64,000 nt of DNA from Micrococcales bacterium. Its GTDB lineage: Bacteria; Actinomycetota; Actinomycetes; Actinomycetales; Cellulomonadaceae. The stretch covers positions 1-64,000 of the forward strand of contig WRMB01000015.1 in NCBI GenBank assembly GCA_009777345.1. The letters run 5' to 3'. Numbering within the stretch: position 1 is the stretch's first letter; every line of letters begins with the position of its first letter. Made by a program: the position numbers and the translations under genes. The notes under the pieces were generated by a model. The model made no database searches and had not been told where the DNA came from. It was given only the letters and a program-made list of their open reading frames with translations. Below are positions 1 through 8,417 of the stretch, in pieces.

Positions 1-1281
1 CGGGCCTGGTGGCTGGCCGCAGCGGTCAGCCTGCTAGTCGCGGTCCTGGTGGTGTGGTGGCGGCGCTGGCCGGTCTCGTTCGACTACCGGGTGACCCAGC
101 GGGCTCGCGGCCGGGTACGGTCCTGGTCGTACCGGCGTCGGTGGGGCACTGCGATGACCGGGTGCGGCCTGACCACCAAGGACAACGACGGCGAACGGGT
201 GTACCCGGCACGGTCTGTGATCTGGTCCACCAAGACCGCTGACCGGTTCCGGGTGCGGATGCTGCCGGGTCAGACCCTGGCCGACTGGAACACCAAAGCG
301 GTCGCCCTGGCGGCGGCGCTGGACGTGCAGACCCTCCGGTTCGCCCCCGCCACCGGCCGGTTCACCCGCAAGGCCGATGTGGACGTGACCGCGATCCGGT
401 GCGACCCGCTGGCCGGTACCCGCCAGGCTGTGCCTGCCGCTGGGGATGGTCTGGCGGTGCGGGTCGGCCGGTGCGAGGACGGTTCGGACCTGGTGATCGA
501 CCTGGCCGACCCGTGGCACGTCGGGGTGCAGGGCATGTCCCGTTCGGGCAAGTCCGTCCTGCTGTACGACCTGCTCGCCGCTGCCGCTGGCCGTGACGAC
601 GTGCTGCTGACCGGGCTGGACCCCACCGGCATCCTGCTGGCCCCGTGGGCGCACGCCCCGGGCGCTGACCTGCGGCACTGCGGTACCGGCGATCTGGACC
701 GGGCTGTCGAGGTAGTCGAGGCCCTGGTGGCGTTGATGGACCAGCGCATCGGACACCTGCTCGCCACCGGGACGGACAAGGTCACGCCCGGCACGTCGGG
801 CATGTCGGTGATCGTGGTCGTGCTGGAGGAGTACCCGGGCCTGGTGTCGGTCTTGGCCGCGCACGACAAGGCCACCAAGACCGGGCTGGAGGGTCGGGTC
901 CGGCTGGGTGTGCGGCGCCTGGTCCAGGAAGGCGCGAAGGCCGGTGTGCGCGTGGTGATGCTGGCCCAGCGGTTCGACGCCGCCGTCGTCGGTGGTGCCG
1001 AACGCTCCAACCTGGGCACCCGCCTGTCCATGCGGGTTGACAACGGCGACGCGGTGCGGATGCTGCACCCCGCCGCCACACCCGTCCAGGTTGCGGAACT
1101 GGCCGCTGCCGAACCGGGCCGTGGCCTGGTCGACACCCCTGGGCAGCCGACCCGGTGGTTCAAGGCTGACCTGACTGGGTACAGCCAGTACCGAGAAGCG
1201 GTGCGTGGCGCGCACCAGGCCCGACAGCCCGTCCTCGTCGTGCCCGACGACGAGACAACCCCGATGGAGGCAGCAGCATGA
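1..1281 (+). CDS. FtsK/TraB-type DNA translocase (5' partial)
   Basis: This is the C-terminal part of an FtsK/SpoIIIE-type ATPase; the reading frame is open to the window edge, so the start is missing. The first codons encode a hydrophobic stretch (WWLAAAVSLLVAVLVVWW) that reads as a membrane segment. A Walker A motif GMSRSGKS lies near 532-555 and a Walker B-like strand VIVVVLEE near 808-831. In actinomycete integrative elements of the pSAM2 type such a protein (TraB/TraSA) pumps double-stranded DNA between mycelia or cells. The replication initiator, Xis and integrase that follow in tight order support that reading. A chromosomal FtsK is less likely given these neighbours. The stop overlaps the next start as ATGA. 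Confidence 0.8.
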   Translation, partial: RAWWLAAAVSLLVAVLVVWWRRWPVSFDYRVTQRARGRVRSWSYRRRWGTAMTGCGLTTKDNDGERVYPARSVIWSTKTADRFRVRMLPGQTLADWNTKAVALAAALDVQTLRFAPATGRFTRKADVDVTAIRCDPLAGTRQAVPAAGDGLAVRVGRCEDGSDLVIDLADPWHVGVQGMSRSGKSVLLYDLLAAAAGRDDVLLTGLDPTGILLAPWAHAPGADLRHCGTGDLDRAVEVVEALVALMDQRIGHLLATGTDKVTPGTSGMSVIVVVLEEYPGLVSVLAAHDKATKTGLEGRVRLGVRRLVQEGAKAGVRVVMLAQRFDAAVVGGAERSNLGTRLSMRVDNGDAVRMLHPAATPVQVAELAAAEPGRGLVDTPGQPTRWFKADLTGYSQYREAVRGAHQARQPVLVVPDDETTPMEAAA

Positions 1282-1448
1282 GAACGACCCGCAACGCACC
1301 GACCAGGGTCCGTCACCGGTGGGACGACCCCGCCCGGTACGGCACCGCCGTCCTGGACCACACCACCGGCCCGGTCCTGCTCACCTGGGCACCACCGGTT
1401 GCGTGGGCGACACCAGCCCGACGCCTGCTCGCCTGGGTCGCCCGGTGA
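1278..1448 (+). CDS. small hypothetical protein of the integrative element
   Basis: A 56-residue reading frame starts with ATG overlapping the stop of the ATPase gene (ATGA) and ends in a TGA that overlaps the GTG start of the replication gene (GTGA). This double coupling is what one expects of a real operon member. The product is basic at the N-terminus (MRTTRNAPTRVRHRW) and has no motif I recognise. Small proteins of unknown role sit at this place in many elements of this type. No function is assigned. Confidence 0.6.
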   Translation: MRTTRNAPTRVRHRWDDPARYGTAVLDHTTGPVLLTWAPPVAWATPARRLLAWVAR

Positions 1449-2929
1449 CCACGACGTTCGACGGGTACGGCCCCGACGCGCCGCTAGACCTCGGGGCCGT
1501 GCCTGATGCCGCGTGGGCTGGGATCGTCGCACGGCTCAAAGACGGCAGCATGGACGACTTCGCCGACGCTGCTGCCCGGGTCGGGCACTGCTCGGCACCG
1601 GTCCGCCTGCACGGGTCGTCCGAGACCTGGGACACCACTACCGGGGAGTCCCTGGGCAGGTTCTCCTCGGACGACCAGCCGTTGGGCGTGCTGCACGTCC
1701 CGTGCGGGAACCGGCGGGCCGACGTGTGCCCGGCCTGCTCCAGGCTGTACGCCCGGGACACCTTCGAGGTCATCCGCACTGGTGCTGTCGGCGGCAAGAC
1801 CGTCCCCGCGTCGGTCTCAGGGGCACCACTGGTGTTCGTAACCCTGACCGCACCGTCCTTCGGGCACGTCCACTCCGCCCGCAAGGACGGCGGACGGTGC
1901 AGGCCCGGACGGTCCAGCCTGTGCGGCCACGGCAAACCCACCCGCTGTGATGCAGTCCACCCCGCCGACGACCCAACAGCCGGTGCCCCGCTGTGCCCTG
2001 ACTGCTACGACCACACATCGGCCGTGGTCTGGCAGTGGTGGGCACCGGAACTGTGGCGACGCTTCACCATCCGGCTTCGCCGCGACCTGGCCACCACCCT
2101 CGGGCTCCCGGCGTCACGGCTGGGCGACGTGGCCAGCGTGCAGTTCGCCAAGGTAGCCGAGTACCAGAACCGGGGCCTGGTCCACTTCCACGCCTTGATC
2201 CGACTCGACGGACCGGACGGGCCAGGATCGCCCGCACCGATCGACGGGCACGACCTCACCGAACTGGTCCGCCGTGCCGCCCAGGCGGTCCGGTTCGACG
2301 CCCCACCCGTGGACCGGTGGGACTCTCCCCGGACCCTGCGGTTCGGATCGCAGATCGACACCAGAACAGTCCGGTCCGGCGCCGTCGCCGGATCCGACTT
2401 GACCGCCGAAGCCGTGGCGGGGTACCTGGCCAAGTACTCCACCAAGTCCGCATCGGCCGGACCCGGCGGGCAGGCCCACCTGGGACGGATGGTCCGCACC
2501 TGCCGGGCTCTGGCCTGGCGTGCCGCCCACGCCTGCCGCACCAACCAGTGGCAGCCCGAAGACCAGACCGTGTGTACCTGCGGGACCTGCATTGACGGCC
2601 CGTACCGGCTGCTGGGCAAGTGGGCCCGGACCCTGGGGTTCCGCGGGCACTTCTCCACCCGCTCCCGCCGCTACTCGGTCACCCTCGGCGCCCTACGACG
2701 CGCCCGACGACGGTTCCAACGACTACGCGCTACCGACCCCGAACGGCTGGACACCGCCGACCTCGAAGCCCGCCTCCTGGCCGACGGCACCGAGACCACG
2801 CTCGTCGTCGGGCAGTGGACCTTCATCGCGGCTGGGTGGGACAACCCCGGTGACAAGGCTCTTGCTGATGCTGCTGCCGCCAGGGCCCGTGAGTACGCCC
2901 AGTGGAAGGCCGGGAACGGTCGAGCATGA
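1445..2929 (+). CDS. RepSA-like replication initiator
   Basis: A 494-residue protein that resembles the RepSA initiators of pSAM2-type integrative elements, which start rolling-circle replication after excision. A Cys-rich stretch with CGNRRADVCPAC begins near residue 87, and more Cys/His clusters follow. A His-hydrophobic-His motif (HFHA) near residue 246 and a downstream GYLAKYSTK segment near 328 look like the metal-binding and tyrosine parts of a HUH nuclease. The start is taken as GTG overlapping the stop of the small gene before it, because the open frame upstream of it overlaps that gene. Family assignment is from motifs and neighbours; catalytic residues were not proven by alignment. 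Confidence 0.75.
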   Translation: MTTTFDGYGPDAPLDLGAVPDAAWAGIVARLKDGSMDDFADAAARVGHCSAPVRLHGSSETWDTTTGESLGRFSSDDQPLGVLHVPCGNRRADVCPACSRLYARDTFEVIRTGAVGGKTVPASVSGAPLVFVTLTAPSFGHVHSARKDGGRCRPGRSSLCGHGKPTRCDAVHPADDPTAGAPLCPDCYDHTSAVVWQWWAPELWRRFTIRLRRDLATTLGLPASRLGDVASVQFAKVAEYQNRGLVHFHALIRLDGPDGPGSPAPIDGHDLTELVRRAAQAVRFDAPPVDRWDSPRTLRFGSQIDTRTVRSGAVAGSDLTAEAVAGYLAKYSTKSASAGPGGQAHLGRMVRTCRALAWRAAHACRTNQWQPEDQTVCTCGTCIDGPYRLLGKWARTLGFRGHFSTRSRRYSVTLGALRRARRRFQRLRATDPERLDTADLEARLLADGTETTLVVGQWTFIAAGWDNPGDKALADAAAARAREYAQWKAGNGRA

Positions 2930-2992
2930 ACATGCACCATCTTGCATACCAACACCCTGGAAGCCGTAGGACCACCTGAAAGGACGAGAACG

Positions 2993-3178
2993 ATGAAGGC
3001 CGAACCGCTGTGGACGGTGGAAGACACCGCCGCCTACCTCGGAGTCCCACCCAAGACCCTCTACACCTGGCGCCACACACGCAAGGGCCCACCTGGACGC
3101 CGCGTCGGGAAGTACGTGCGGTACCGGCCCGAGGATGTCCGTGCGTGGTTCGACGCGCTCCTTGACGAGGTCGCGTGA
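2993..3178 (+). CDS. excisionase-like helix-turn-helix protein
   Basis: A 61-residue MerR/excisionase-type helix-turn-helix protein: WTVEDTAAYLGVPPKTLYTWR is the DNA-recognition part, followed by a wing ending in YRPEDVRAWF. Proteins of this size placed immediately before an integrase act as recombination directionality factors that favour excision. The ATG at 2993 is preceded by GAAAGGACG, a usable ribosome-binding site, so it is preferred over the upstream ATG at 2942. Its stop overlaps the start of the integrase gene, which couples their translation. Confidence 0.8.
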   Translation: MKAEPLWTVEDTAAYLGVPPKTLYTWRHTRKGPPGRRVGKYVRYRPEDVRAWFDALLDEVA

Positions 3179-4386
3179 TGGCCAGCATCATCAGGCGCGA
3201 GGTCGGCGGAAAGCCGCGCTATGACGTCAAGTACCGGGAGCCGGACGGGCGTCAGCGCAAGAAGACATTCACCAGGCGTGCCGATGCCGACACGTTCGCT
3301 GCGACTGTCGAGGCTGACAAGATCAGGGGATCGTATATCGACCCCGACGCGGGGAAGGTCACCTTTGCGGAGTACGCCGAAGAGTGGCTGTCGATACAGA
3401 CATCGAGCCCGCAGAACCGCGCGCTGATCGCCCGTCGTCTCCGGCTGCACGTCCTGCCGGTGCTCGGGCGCAAACAGATCGGCCGGATAAGACCCACGAC
3501 GATCCAGGCATGGATGTCTGGTCTCTCCGGGTCTTCGGGCACGAAGAGGCAGATCCTGGGTCACGTCTCGGCGATACTCGATGCGGCCGTGGCGGACGAG
3601 CGGATCACCAAGAATCCTACGAAATCGAAGACGGTGGCACGACCGAAGCAGCGGAAGGTGAAGATCAAGCCCTGGACGACAGAACAGGTCGGGGCAGTCC
3701 GCGCCGGGCTGGAAGAGCACTACCGCATTGCGCTGGACCTGGGTGCGGGCCTCGGACTCCGTCAGGGCGAAATCATGGGGCTGTCTCCCGGCGATGTGGA
3801 CTTCCTGCGTGGTTGGGTCACGGTCAGGCGACAGGTCATCTCGTTCAAAGGGCGTAGACTATACGCCTTGCCCAAGCACGGCGTGATCAGAACCGTTCCG
3901 CTGCCGTCGTCGTTACGCGGTCTGCTTGCGGCATATCTCGCGGCACACCCGACGAACGAGGTGACGTTGCCGTGGGGTGACGTTGACGGGGATTCCAAGA
4001 CGTTCTCGCTCGTCCTGACGAACGACCGGACGCACGCGGCCATGTGGCCGGAGGGTCTGAACGTCCGTTGGCGCAGAGCCGTGGCAGCGGCAGGGATGCT
4101 GGTGGGGACGCGCGAGAACCAAGAGCGGAACGGGATGCACGCCTTGCGGCACCACTACGCCAGCGTCCTGCTCGACGCGGGCGAGAACATCCGGGCCCTG
4201 GCTGACTACCTCGGGCACGCGGACCCTGGCTTCACCCTCCGCGTGTACGCCCACCTCATGCCGAGCAGCGCCGAACGCACCCGTATCGCCGTCGATGATG
4301 CGTTCGTCCGGTACATGGCTGGTCCATCTGAAGCGCGCGAAGCCTCGGAACAGCCTCTGACCTGCACAGATGCGGCGTCAGCATGA
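3178..4386 (+). CDS. tyrosine recombinase (site-specific integrase)
   Basis: A phage-type tyrosine integrase of 402 residues. It has the AP2-like and SAM-like N-terminal arms, then the catalytic domain with an Arg in LGAGLGLRQGE, the HALRHHYAS box, and LADYLGHADPGFTLRVYAH, where the final Tyr is the likely nucleophile. The ATG at 3178 overlaps the Xis stop; a GTG at 3175 is an alternative start. It would insert and remove the element, normally at a tRNA gene next to the integrase 3' end. No tRNA is visible in the following few hundred bases, so the attachment site is not located. Base composition is a little lower in GC than the flanking genes. Confidence 0.9.
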   Translation: MASIIRREVGGKPRYDVKYREPDGRQRKKTFTRRADADTFAATVEADKIRGSYIDPDAGKVTFAEYAEEWLSIQTSSPQNRALIARRLRLHVLPVLGRKQIGRIRPTTIQAWMSGLSGSSGTKRQILGHVSAILDAAVADERITKNPTKSKTVARPKQRKVKIKPWTTEQVGAVRAGLEEHYRIALDLGAGLGLRQGEIMGLSPGDVDFLRGWVTVRRQVISFKGRRLYALPKHGVIRTVPLPSSLRGLLAAYLAAHPTNEVTLPWGDVDGDSKTFSLVLTNDRTHAAMWPEGLNVRWRRAVAAAGMLVGTRENQERNGMHALRHHYASVLLDAGENIRALADYLGHADPGFTLRVYAHLMPSSAERTRIAVDDAFVRYMAGPSEAREASEQPLTCTDAASA

Positions 4387-4454
4387 GGTCTATTCCGCTC
4401 AGCTTGAGGTTGCCACTAGTGCGAGGCGACGCGCCGGGGGGACCGTAGATGTGA

Positions 4455-4483
4455 TAGACTATGATATATCCTGCCGAAGGAGG
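4455..4483 (+). promoter_or_regulatory. promoter/operator of the VapBC-type pair
   Basis: TAGACT (4455-4460) and TATGAT (4460-4465) are possible -10 boxes, directly followed by the palindrome GATATATC (4463-4470) and the ribosome site AAGGAGG (4477-4483), six bases before the GTG start. Antitoxins of this class usually bind such palindromes to repress their own operon. The site is predicted, not proven. Confidence 0.45.
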
Positions 4484-4489
4484 CTGCGC

Positions 4490-4744
4490 GTGGCTCAGGT
4501 TGCCAAGTTGTTCAAGAACGGCCGTAGCCAGGCTGTCCGCATCCCGACGGCGTTCCGTTTCGAGGGAGACTCAGTGTTCATCCGCCGGGACGAGCGCACC
4601 GGTGACGTTGTCCTCTCGGCGCGCCCCACCGACTGGTCGGGGTTCCTTGCAGCTGTCGACGGCCTCGGAGTGCCTGACGACTTTCTCGCCGCCCGGCCCG
4701 ACCTCCCTCCGGCCGATCCTCTCGCTCCCGCAGAGCCGGCGTGA
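4490..4744 (+). CDS. VapB/AbrB-type antitoxin
   Basis: An 84-residue protein with the swapped-hairpin AbrB/MazE fold signature VAKLFKNGRSQAVRIP at the N-terminus and an acidic, Pro-rich C-terminal tail that would wrap the toxin. It neutralises the PIN ribonuclease encoded next and probably represses the operon. The GTG at 4490 sits at good distance behind AAGGAGG; the longer frame from 4370 overlaps the integrase gene and lacks such a site. Its stop overlaps the toxin start by GTGA. The pair lies just outside the integrase gene, so it may be cargo of the element or old chromosomal DNA. Confidence 0.8.
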   Translation: MAQVAKLFKNGRSQAVRIPTAFRFEGDSVFIRRDERTGDVVLSARPTDWSGFLAAVDGLGVPDDFLAARPDLPPADPLAPAEPA

Positions 4745-5136
4745 CGCACTACCTGCTCGACACCAACACGGTGAGCTACCTCTTCCGCTCTCAGGGGCGT
4801 GTGGCCGAGCACCTGTCAGCCCTGCCGGTCGGGACGGTCTCGATCTCGGCGATCACCGAGGCCGAGTTGCGCTACGGTCTCGCCCGAAACCCTTCAAGAC
4901 GACTGCACGCGGCTGTGGACGAGCTGCTCGCGCGGGTCGGCTGCCTGCCCTGGACCTCCGACACCGCTCAGACCTACGGCACCTTGCGCGCGGCCCTGGA
5001 GAAGACCGGCACCACCGTCGCGCTGCACGACCTCCTCATCGCCGCGCACGCCCACGACACTGGCGCCGTCCTGGTCACCCACGACCACGTCTTCGACCAT
5101 ATCCCTGGGCTCACCGTCGAAGACTGGTACGAGTAA
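4741..5136 (+). CDS. VapC-type PIN-domain ribonuclease toxin
   Basis: A 131-residue PIN-domain protein. The acidic residues expected at the Mg-binding site are visible: D7 in LLDTNT, E42 in ITEAELRYG, D97 in ALHDLLIAA and D115 in VTHDHVF. PIN toxins of this family cleave RNA, often tRNA or initiator regions, when freed from the antitoxin. It is translated from a GTG that overlaps the antitoxin stop. The sequence is full length with all four acidic positions, so the toxin is probably active. Confidence 0.85.
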   Translation: MTHYLLDTNTVSYLFRSQGRVAEHLSALPVGTVSISAITEAELRYGLARNPSRRLHAAVDELLARVGCLPWTSDTAQTYGTLRAALEKTGTTVALHDLLIAAHAHDTGAVLVTHDHVFDHIPGLTVEDWYE

Positions 5137-5236
5137 GCTGTTGTCTCGGTGACCCGGCAGGCATCTGCGGCTGACGGTTGCCCGTCCTTCCGTATTCGGG
5201 TCGCCGGTGCGGCCCGGCGCCGCCGAGAATGGGGGC

Positions 5237-6493
5237 ATGAGCGACCTGCCGGCTGGGTACCAGCTGCTCCCGATCACCGCCGACCAGGTGCCAGCCGTCA
5301 TGGAGTTCGACCGGCACACCTGGGCCCTGCCGCTAGACGACGACGAGGGGCGGCCCCCGTACCCGGTCCCGCTGGACCGGTCCTGGATGGTCGCGGCGCC
5401 CGACGGGTCTCTCGCCGCCATGCACGGGTCGTACCCGTTCCGGCTTCCCGTGCCGGGTGGTGAGGTTCGGGCGGCGGGGCTGACCTGGGTCGGCGTCGGC
5501 CTGCAGCACCGTCGGCGGGGTCTGCTGCGCGTCATGATGGAGCACCACCTGGCCCGGACCGCGGCCCGCGGCGAGGTCGTGTCGGTCCTCGGGGCCTCGG
5601 AGGAGGCGATCTACGGCCGCTTCGGCTACGGCCGGGCCGCGGACGCCCTGCACGCCACGGTGGGGCGAGGGGCGGCACTGCGTCCCGCCGTGGCCGACGA
5701 CGACGAAGAGCTGTACGTCACCGTCACCACCGCCGCGCCCGACCAGGCTGACCTGGTGGACGCGGTGCACCGGGCCGCTGGTCGCGCCCGACCGGGCTGG
5801 GTGGGTCGCGACCTGCCCCAGCTGCGTGTCTGGGTGCTGACCGACCTGCCGGGCCTGCGGGGCGGCGCCGAACCGTTGCGTCTGGCCGTGGTGCGGGCGC
5901 CTGACGGGACGCCTCGTGGTTACGCCTTGCTGCGGCGCACCATGGCGTGGCCACCTGAGGGTGCGCGCTACACCGTCGAGGTCACCGAAGCAGTGGCGGT
6001 CGACACCAGCGCCCACCGTCGGCTGTGGTCGTTCCTGCTCGACCTGGATCTCACGGCCACGGTCCAGACCCCGGGCCTGGCCTGCGACGACCCGTTGTGG
6101 CACCTGCTGGTTGACCGTCGGGCCACCGTGCCGAGGCTGTCGGACAACCTGTGGCTGCGGCTGGTCGACGTGCCGCGCGCACTGGCCGCCCGACGCTGCG
6201 CCGCGCCGGTCGACGTCGTGCTCGACGTGCGTGACGACCTGATCCCCGCGAACCAGGGCCGTTGGCTGGTGCGCAGCCCCGGTCCGGATGCCCCCACCGA
6301 GGTGTCCAGCACCGACCGGGACGCCGATATCGAGCTCGACGTGCGCGAGCTGGCCGCGACCTACCTCGGCGGCACCCGGCTCACAGGTCTGGCCGACGCC
6401 GGTCTGGTCGTCGAGCGCACCGCAGGGACAGTCGTCCGCGCGGGCACCGCATTCTCCTGGGGCACGGCCCCCCTGTGCTCCTGGGTGTTCTGA
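5237..6493 (+). CDS. Eis-like GNAT N-acetyltransferase
   Basis: A 418-residue protein of the Eis family: an N-terminal GNAT domain (with VGVGLQHRRRGLLRVMMEHHL as the acetyl-CoA loop near residues 95-115), a second GNAT-like domain, and a C-terminal sterol-carrier-like domain. Members acetylate amines on aminoglycosides or peptides; the natural substrate here is unknown. The C-terminus ends in a free carboxylate after CSWVF, as in Eis where the terminal residue acts in catalysis. The ATG at 5237 fits the family N-terminus better than the upstream frame. It converges on hpt, with a large hairpin and a tandem array between them. Confidence 0.75.
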   Translation: MSDLPAGYQLLPITADQVPAVMEFDRHTWALPLDDDEGRPPYPVPLDRSWMVAAPDGSLAAMHGSYPFRLPVPGGEVRAAGLTWVGVGLQHRRRGLLRVMMEHHLARTAARGEVVSVLGASEEAIYGRFGYGRAADALHATVGRGAALRPAVADDDEELYVTVTTAAPDQADLVDAVHRAAGRARPGWVGRDLPQLRVWVLTDLPGLRGGAEPLRLAVVRAPDGTPRGYALLRRTMAWPPEGARYTVEVTEAVAVDTSAHRRLWSFLLDLDLTATVQTPGLACDDPLWHLLVDRRATVPRLSDNLWLRLVDVPRALAARRCAAPVDVVLDVRDDLIPANQGRWLVRSPGPDAPTEVSSTDRDADIELDVRELAATYLGGTRLTGLADAGLVVERTAGTVVRAGTAFSWGTAPLCSWVF

Positions 6494-6508
6494 CCCGGAG
6501 GCTCCCTG

Positions 6509-6580
6509 CGTCTGGTCGTTCATAGGCCACAAAGTCGTTCATCCGGATGAACGACTTTGTGACCTATGAACGACCAGACG
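6509..6580. repeat. 72-bp near-perfect palindrome, hairpin repeat copy A
   Basis: Two 36-base arms (6509-6544 and 6545-6580) pair with one mismatch and no loop. The arms carry GTCGTTCATAGGCCAC and AAAGTCGTTCAT. A second copy with the same core lies at 57834-57895. Both sit between the ends of converging genes, so they could end transcription in both directions, but the conserved sequence between copies points to a dispersed palindromic repeat family. Confidence 0.85.
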
Positions 6581-6646
6581 AGGAGGCTAGGACAGGCCCA
6601 TCCGCACACCTCCACGAGCAGTACCTACGGAAGAGTGCATACCTTA

Positions 6647-6745
6647 CTCCGCACGGCGTGCGGAAGAAGGTATACATTCCTCCGCACGCCGTGCGGAAGA
6701 AGGTATACATTCCTCCGCACGCCGTGCGGAAGAAGGTACGCTTTC
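6647..6745. repeat. 33-bp palindromic tandem repeat, three copies
   Basis: Three head-to-tail units of 33 bases (6647-6679, 6680-6712, 6713-6745) each contain the palindrome CCGCACGSCGTGCGG followed by AAGAAGGTATACATTC (the last unit diverges). Weaker half-units flank the array on both sides (about 6620-6646 and 6746-6765). There are no spacers, so it is not a CRISPR. It lies between the converging Eis-like and hpt genes. The frame through it would encode an 11-residue repeat, but there is no ribosome site or family support for a protein. Confidence 0.8.
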
Positions 6746-6810
6746 CTCCGCAGGCTCGGAGGGAGAGAGGTCAGCCCCCTTCGTCCACGGACTCGGGTAC
6801 GGGACGGTGT

Positions 6811-7365
6811 TCAGCGGGCGTAGACGTGGGGGGCGAGGGTGGCGACGAACGGGAGGTTGCGGTAGCGCTGGTCGTAGTCCAGGCCGTAACCGACGACGAA
6901 GTCGTCGGGGATGTCGAAGCCGACGTAGCGCACGTCCAGGTTGACCTTCGCGGCGTCAGGCTTGCGCAGCAGGGTGGCGACGGCGACGGAGGCTGGGCCG
7001 CGGGAGCGCAGGTTGGCCAGCAGCCAGGACAGGGTCAGGCCGGAGTCGACGATGTCCTCGACGATGAGCACGTGCTGGCCGGTCAGGTCGGTGTCCAGGT
7101 CCTTGAGGATCCGCACCACCCCGGACGACTTGGTGCCCGACCCGTACGACGACACCGCCATCCAGTCCATGTGCACCGGCAGGTGCAACCGTCGGGCCAG
7201 GTCGGCCATGACCATGACCGCGCCCTTGAGCACCCCGACCAGCAGGAGGTCGCGCCCGGCGTAGTCGGTGTCGATCTCGGCGGCCATCTCGTCCAGCCGT
7301 CGGTGCAGCTGGTCTTCGGTGAGCAGCACCTGCTCCAGGTCGTCGCCGACGTCAGCTGCGTCCAC
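6811..7365 (-). CDS. hpt: hypoxanthine phosphoribosyltransferase
   Basis: A 184-residue purine phosphoribosyltransferase that salvages hypoxanthine and guanine with PRPP. The PRPP-binding motif [14 protein letters not shown] spans residues 99-112, and the C-terminal [17 protein letters not shown] is typical of bacterial Hpt. The start is the GTG at 7365, five bases behind GAGGAGG, not the longer frame which runs back through tilS. It overlaps the 3' end of tilS by 14 bases. The tilS-hpt order is widely conserved, usually with ftsH next; ftsH is not seen here. Confidence 0.93.
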   Translation of the reverse strand: MDAADVGDDLEQVLLTEDQLHRRLDEMAAEIDTDYAGRDLLLVGVLKGAVMVMADLARRLHLPVHMDWMAVSSYGSGTKSSGVVRILKDLDTDLTGQHVLIVEDIVDSGLTLSWLLANLRSRGPASVAVATLLRKPDAAKVNLDVRYVGFDIPDDFVVGYGLDYDQRYRNLPFVATLAPHVYAR

Positions 7366-8416
7366 TGCTGTTCCTCCTCGAATCCGTCGGCGCGGGTCTG
7401 GTGCGTCCCGGGCCGGTGGGTCCGGCGCTGGTAGCGCTGGGCTCCACCCGAAGCCTGCCACAGTCGCGCCGGGCCAGAACCGGTCCGGGCAGGTGGACCG
7501 GACCTTGGCCGTGCCAGTCCACGACGAGCGCCTCCACCGCGGCGACGTGCCGGGCTCCCAACGACCCGGTGGGGGACCCGGCGGCCACCACCATGGCGCG
7601 CAGCGCCGCCCGGCGCACCGCCGCAGGGGCCTGGGCCAGCGCCTCGACTGGCACAGCGCCGTCGTCCGTACGAACCTCGGCCAGCAGGGCGGTGGCCGCG
7701 CCGTCGAGGACCTCGGCGACGTCGCGCAGCTGGTCGGCGGTGCGGGCCAGGGCCAGCTCCACCCCGGGGCCGAGGACGTCCACCAGCAGCGGCATCACCT
7801 CGGTGCGCACCCGGGTGCGTCGTCCGGGGCCGCTGGCGTTCGTCGGGTCGTGCCAGGGGGTGAGGTCCGCGGCGGCGCAGGCCGCGGCCGTGGTGGCCCG
7901 GCGCAGGTTCAGGAACGGGCGCAGGTAGAGGCCCCGTCGGGCGGGCATCCCGGCCAGGGACCGGACCCCCGAACCGCGGGCCAGGGCCAGCAGCACCTGT
8001 TCGGCCTGGTCGTCCAGGGTGTGCCCGAGCAGCACGGTGTCTGCGCCGAGCGCGGCGGCGGCGGCGTCCAGGGCGGCGTACCGGGCGGTGCGGGCCGCGG
8101 CCTCCGGTCCGCCGTCGGTGCCGACCGCGACCTGGCGCACCAGCACCGGGTCCAGCCCCAGGCCCCGGCACTGGTCGGCGGCGCGGGCCGCTACCTGCGC
8201 TGACCCGTCCTGCAACCCGTGGTCCACGACGACCGCTCCCGCCCGCCACCCCAGCCGGGGTGCGACGAACCCGGTCGCCGCGGCCAGCGCCAAGGAGTCC
8301 GGCCCGCCCGAGCAGGCCACCAGCACCAGCCTCCCGTCCGGGTGCCTCGACGCGTCGCGCAGCGTGTCGCGGACGGCTGTCCGGGTGGCCGCGACGGCGG
8401 GGGGCGGGCCGGGCAT
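7352..8416 (-). CDS. tilS: tRNA(Ile)-lysidine synthase
   Basis: A 354-residue N-type ATP pyrophosphatase with the PP-loop SGGPDS at residues 36-41. TilS converts C34 of tRNA-Ile2 to lysidine so that it reads AUA. The central [13 protein letters not shown] and [16 protein letters not shown] motifs fit the family. The C-terminal region is short compared with proteobacterial enzymes, which is normal for actinobacteria. It starts one base away from the stop of the metalloprotease gene and overlaps hpt, so the three are likely one transcript. Confidence 0.92.
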   Translation of the reverse strand: MPGPPPAVAATRTAVRDTLRDASRHPDGRLVLVACSGGPDSLALAAATGFVAPRLGWRAGAVVVDHGLQDGSAQVAARAADQCRGLGLDPVLVRQVAVGTDGGPEAAARTARYAALDAAAAALGADTVLLGHTLDDQAEQVLLALARGSGVRSLAGMPARRGLYLRPFLNLRRATTAAACAAADLTPWHDPTNASGPGRRTRVRTEVMPLLVDVLGPGVELALARTADQLRDVAEVLDGAATALLAEVRTDDGAVPVEALAQAPAAVRRAALRAMVVAAGSPTGSLGARHVAAVEALVVDWHGQGPVHLPGPVLARRDCGRLRVEPSATSAGPTGPGRTRPAPTDSRRNSSGRS

Positions 8417-8417
8417 A

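Noticed and set aside
34..1299. Minus-strand open frame antisense to the TraB-like gene
   Set aside because: It has no family match, and its amino acids mirror the plus-strand codons; a shadow of the high GC content.
4387..4454. tRNA attachment site next to the integrase
   Set aside because: No cloverleaf can be folded here and no CCA-like end or T-loop (GGTTCGAATCC) is present.
6647..6745. Possible CRISPR array
   Set aside because: Units are adjacent without spacers, each contains a palindrome, and there are no cas genes in the window.
6547..7434. Long plus-strand open frame through the hairpin, the 33-bp array and hpt
   Set aside because: It is antisense to hpt, starts in the hairpin, and encodes only repeat and low-complexity sequence. 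It is explained by the GC-rich repeats.
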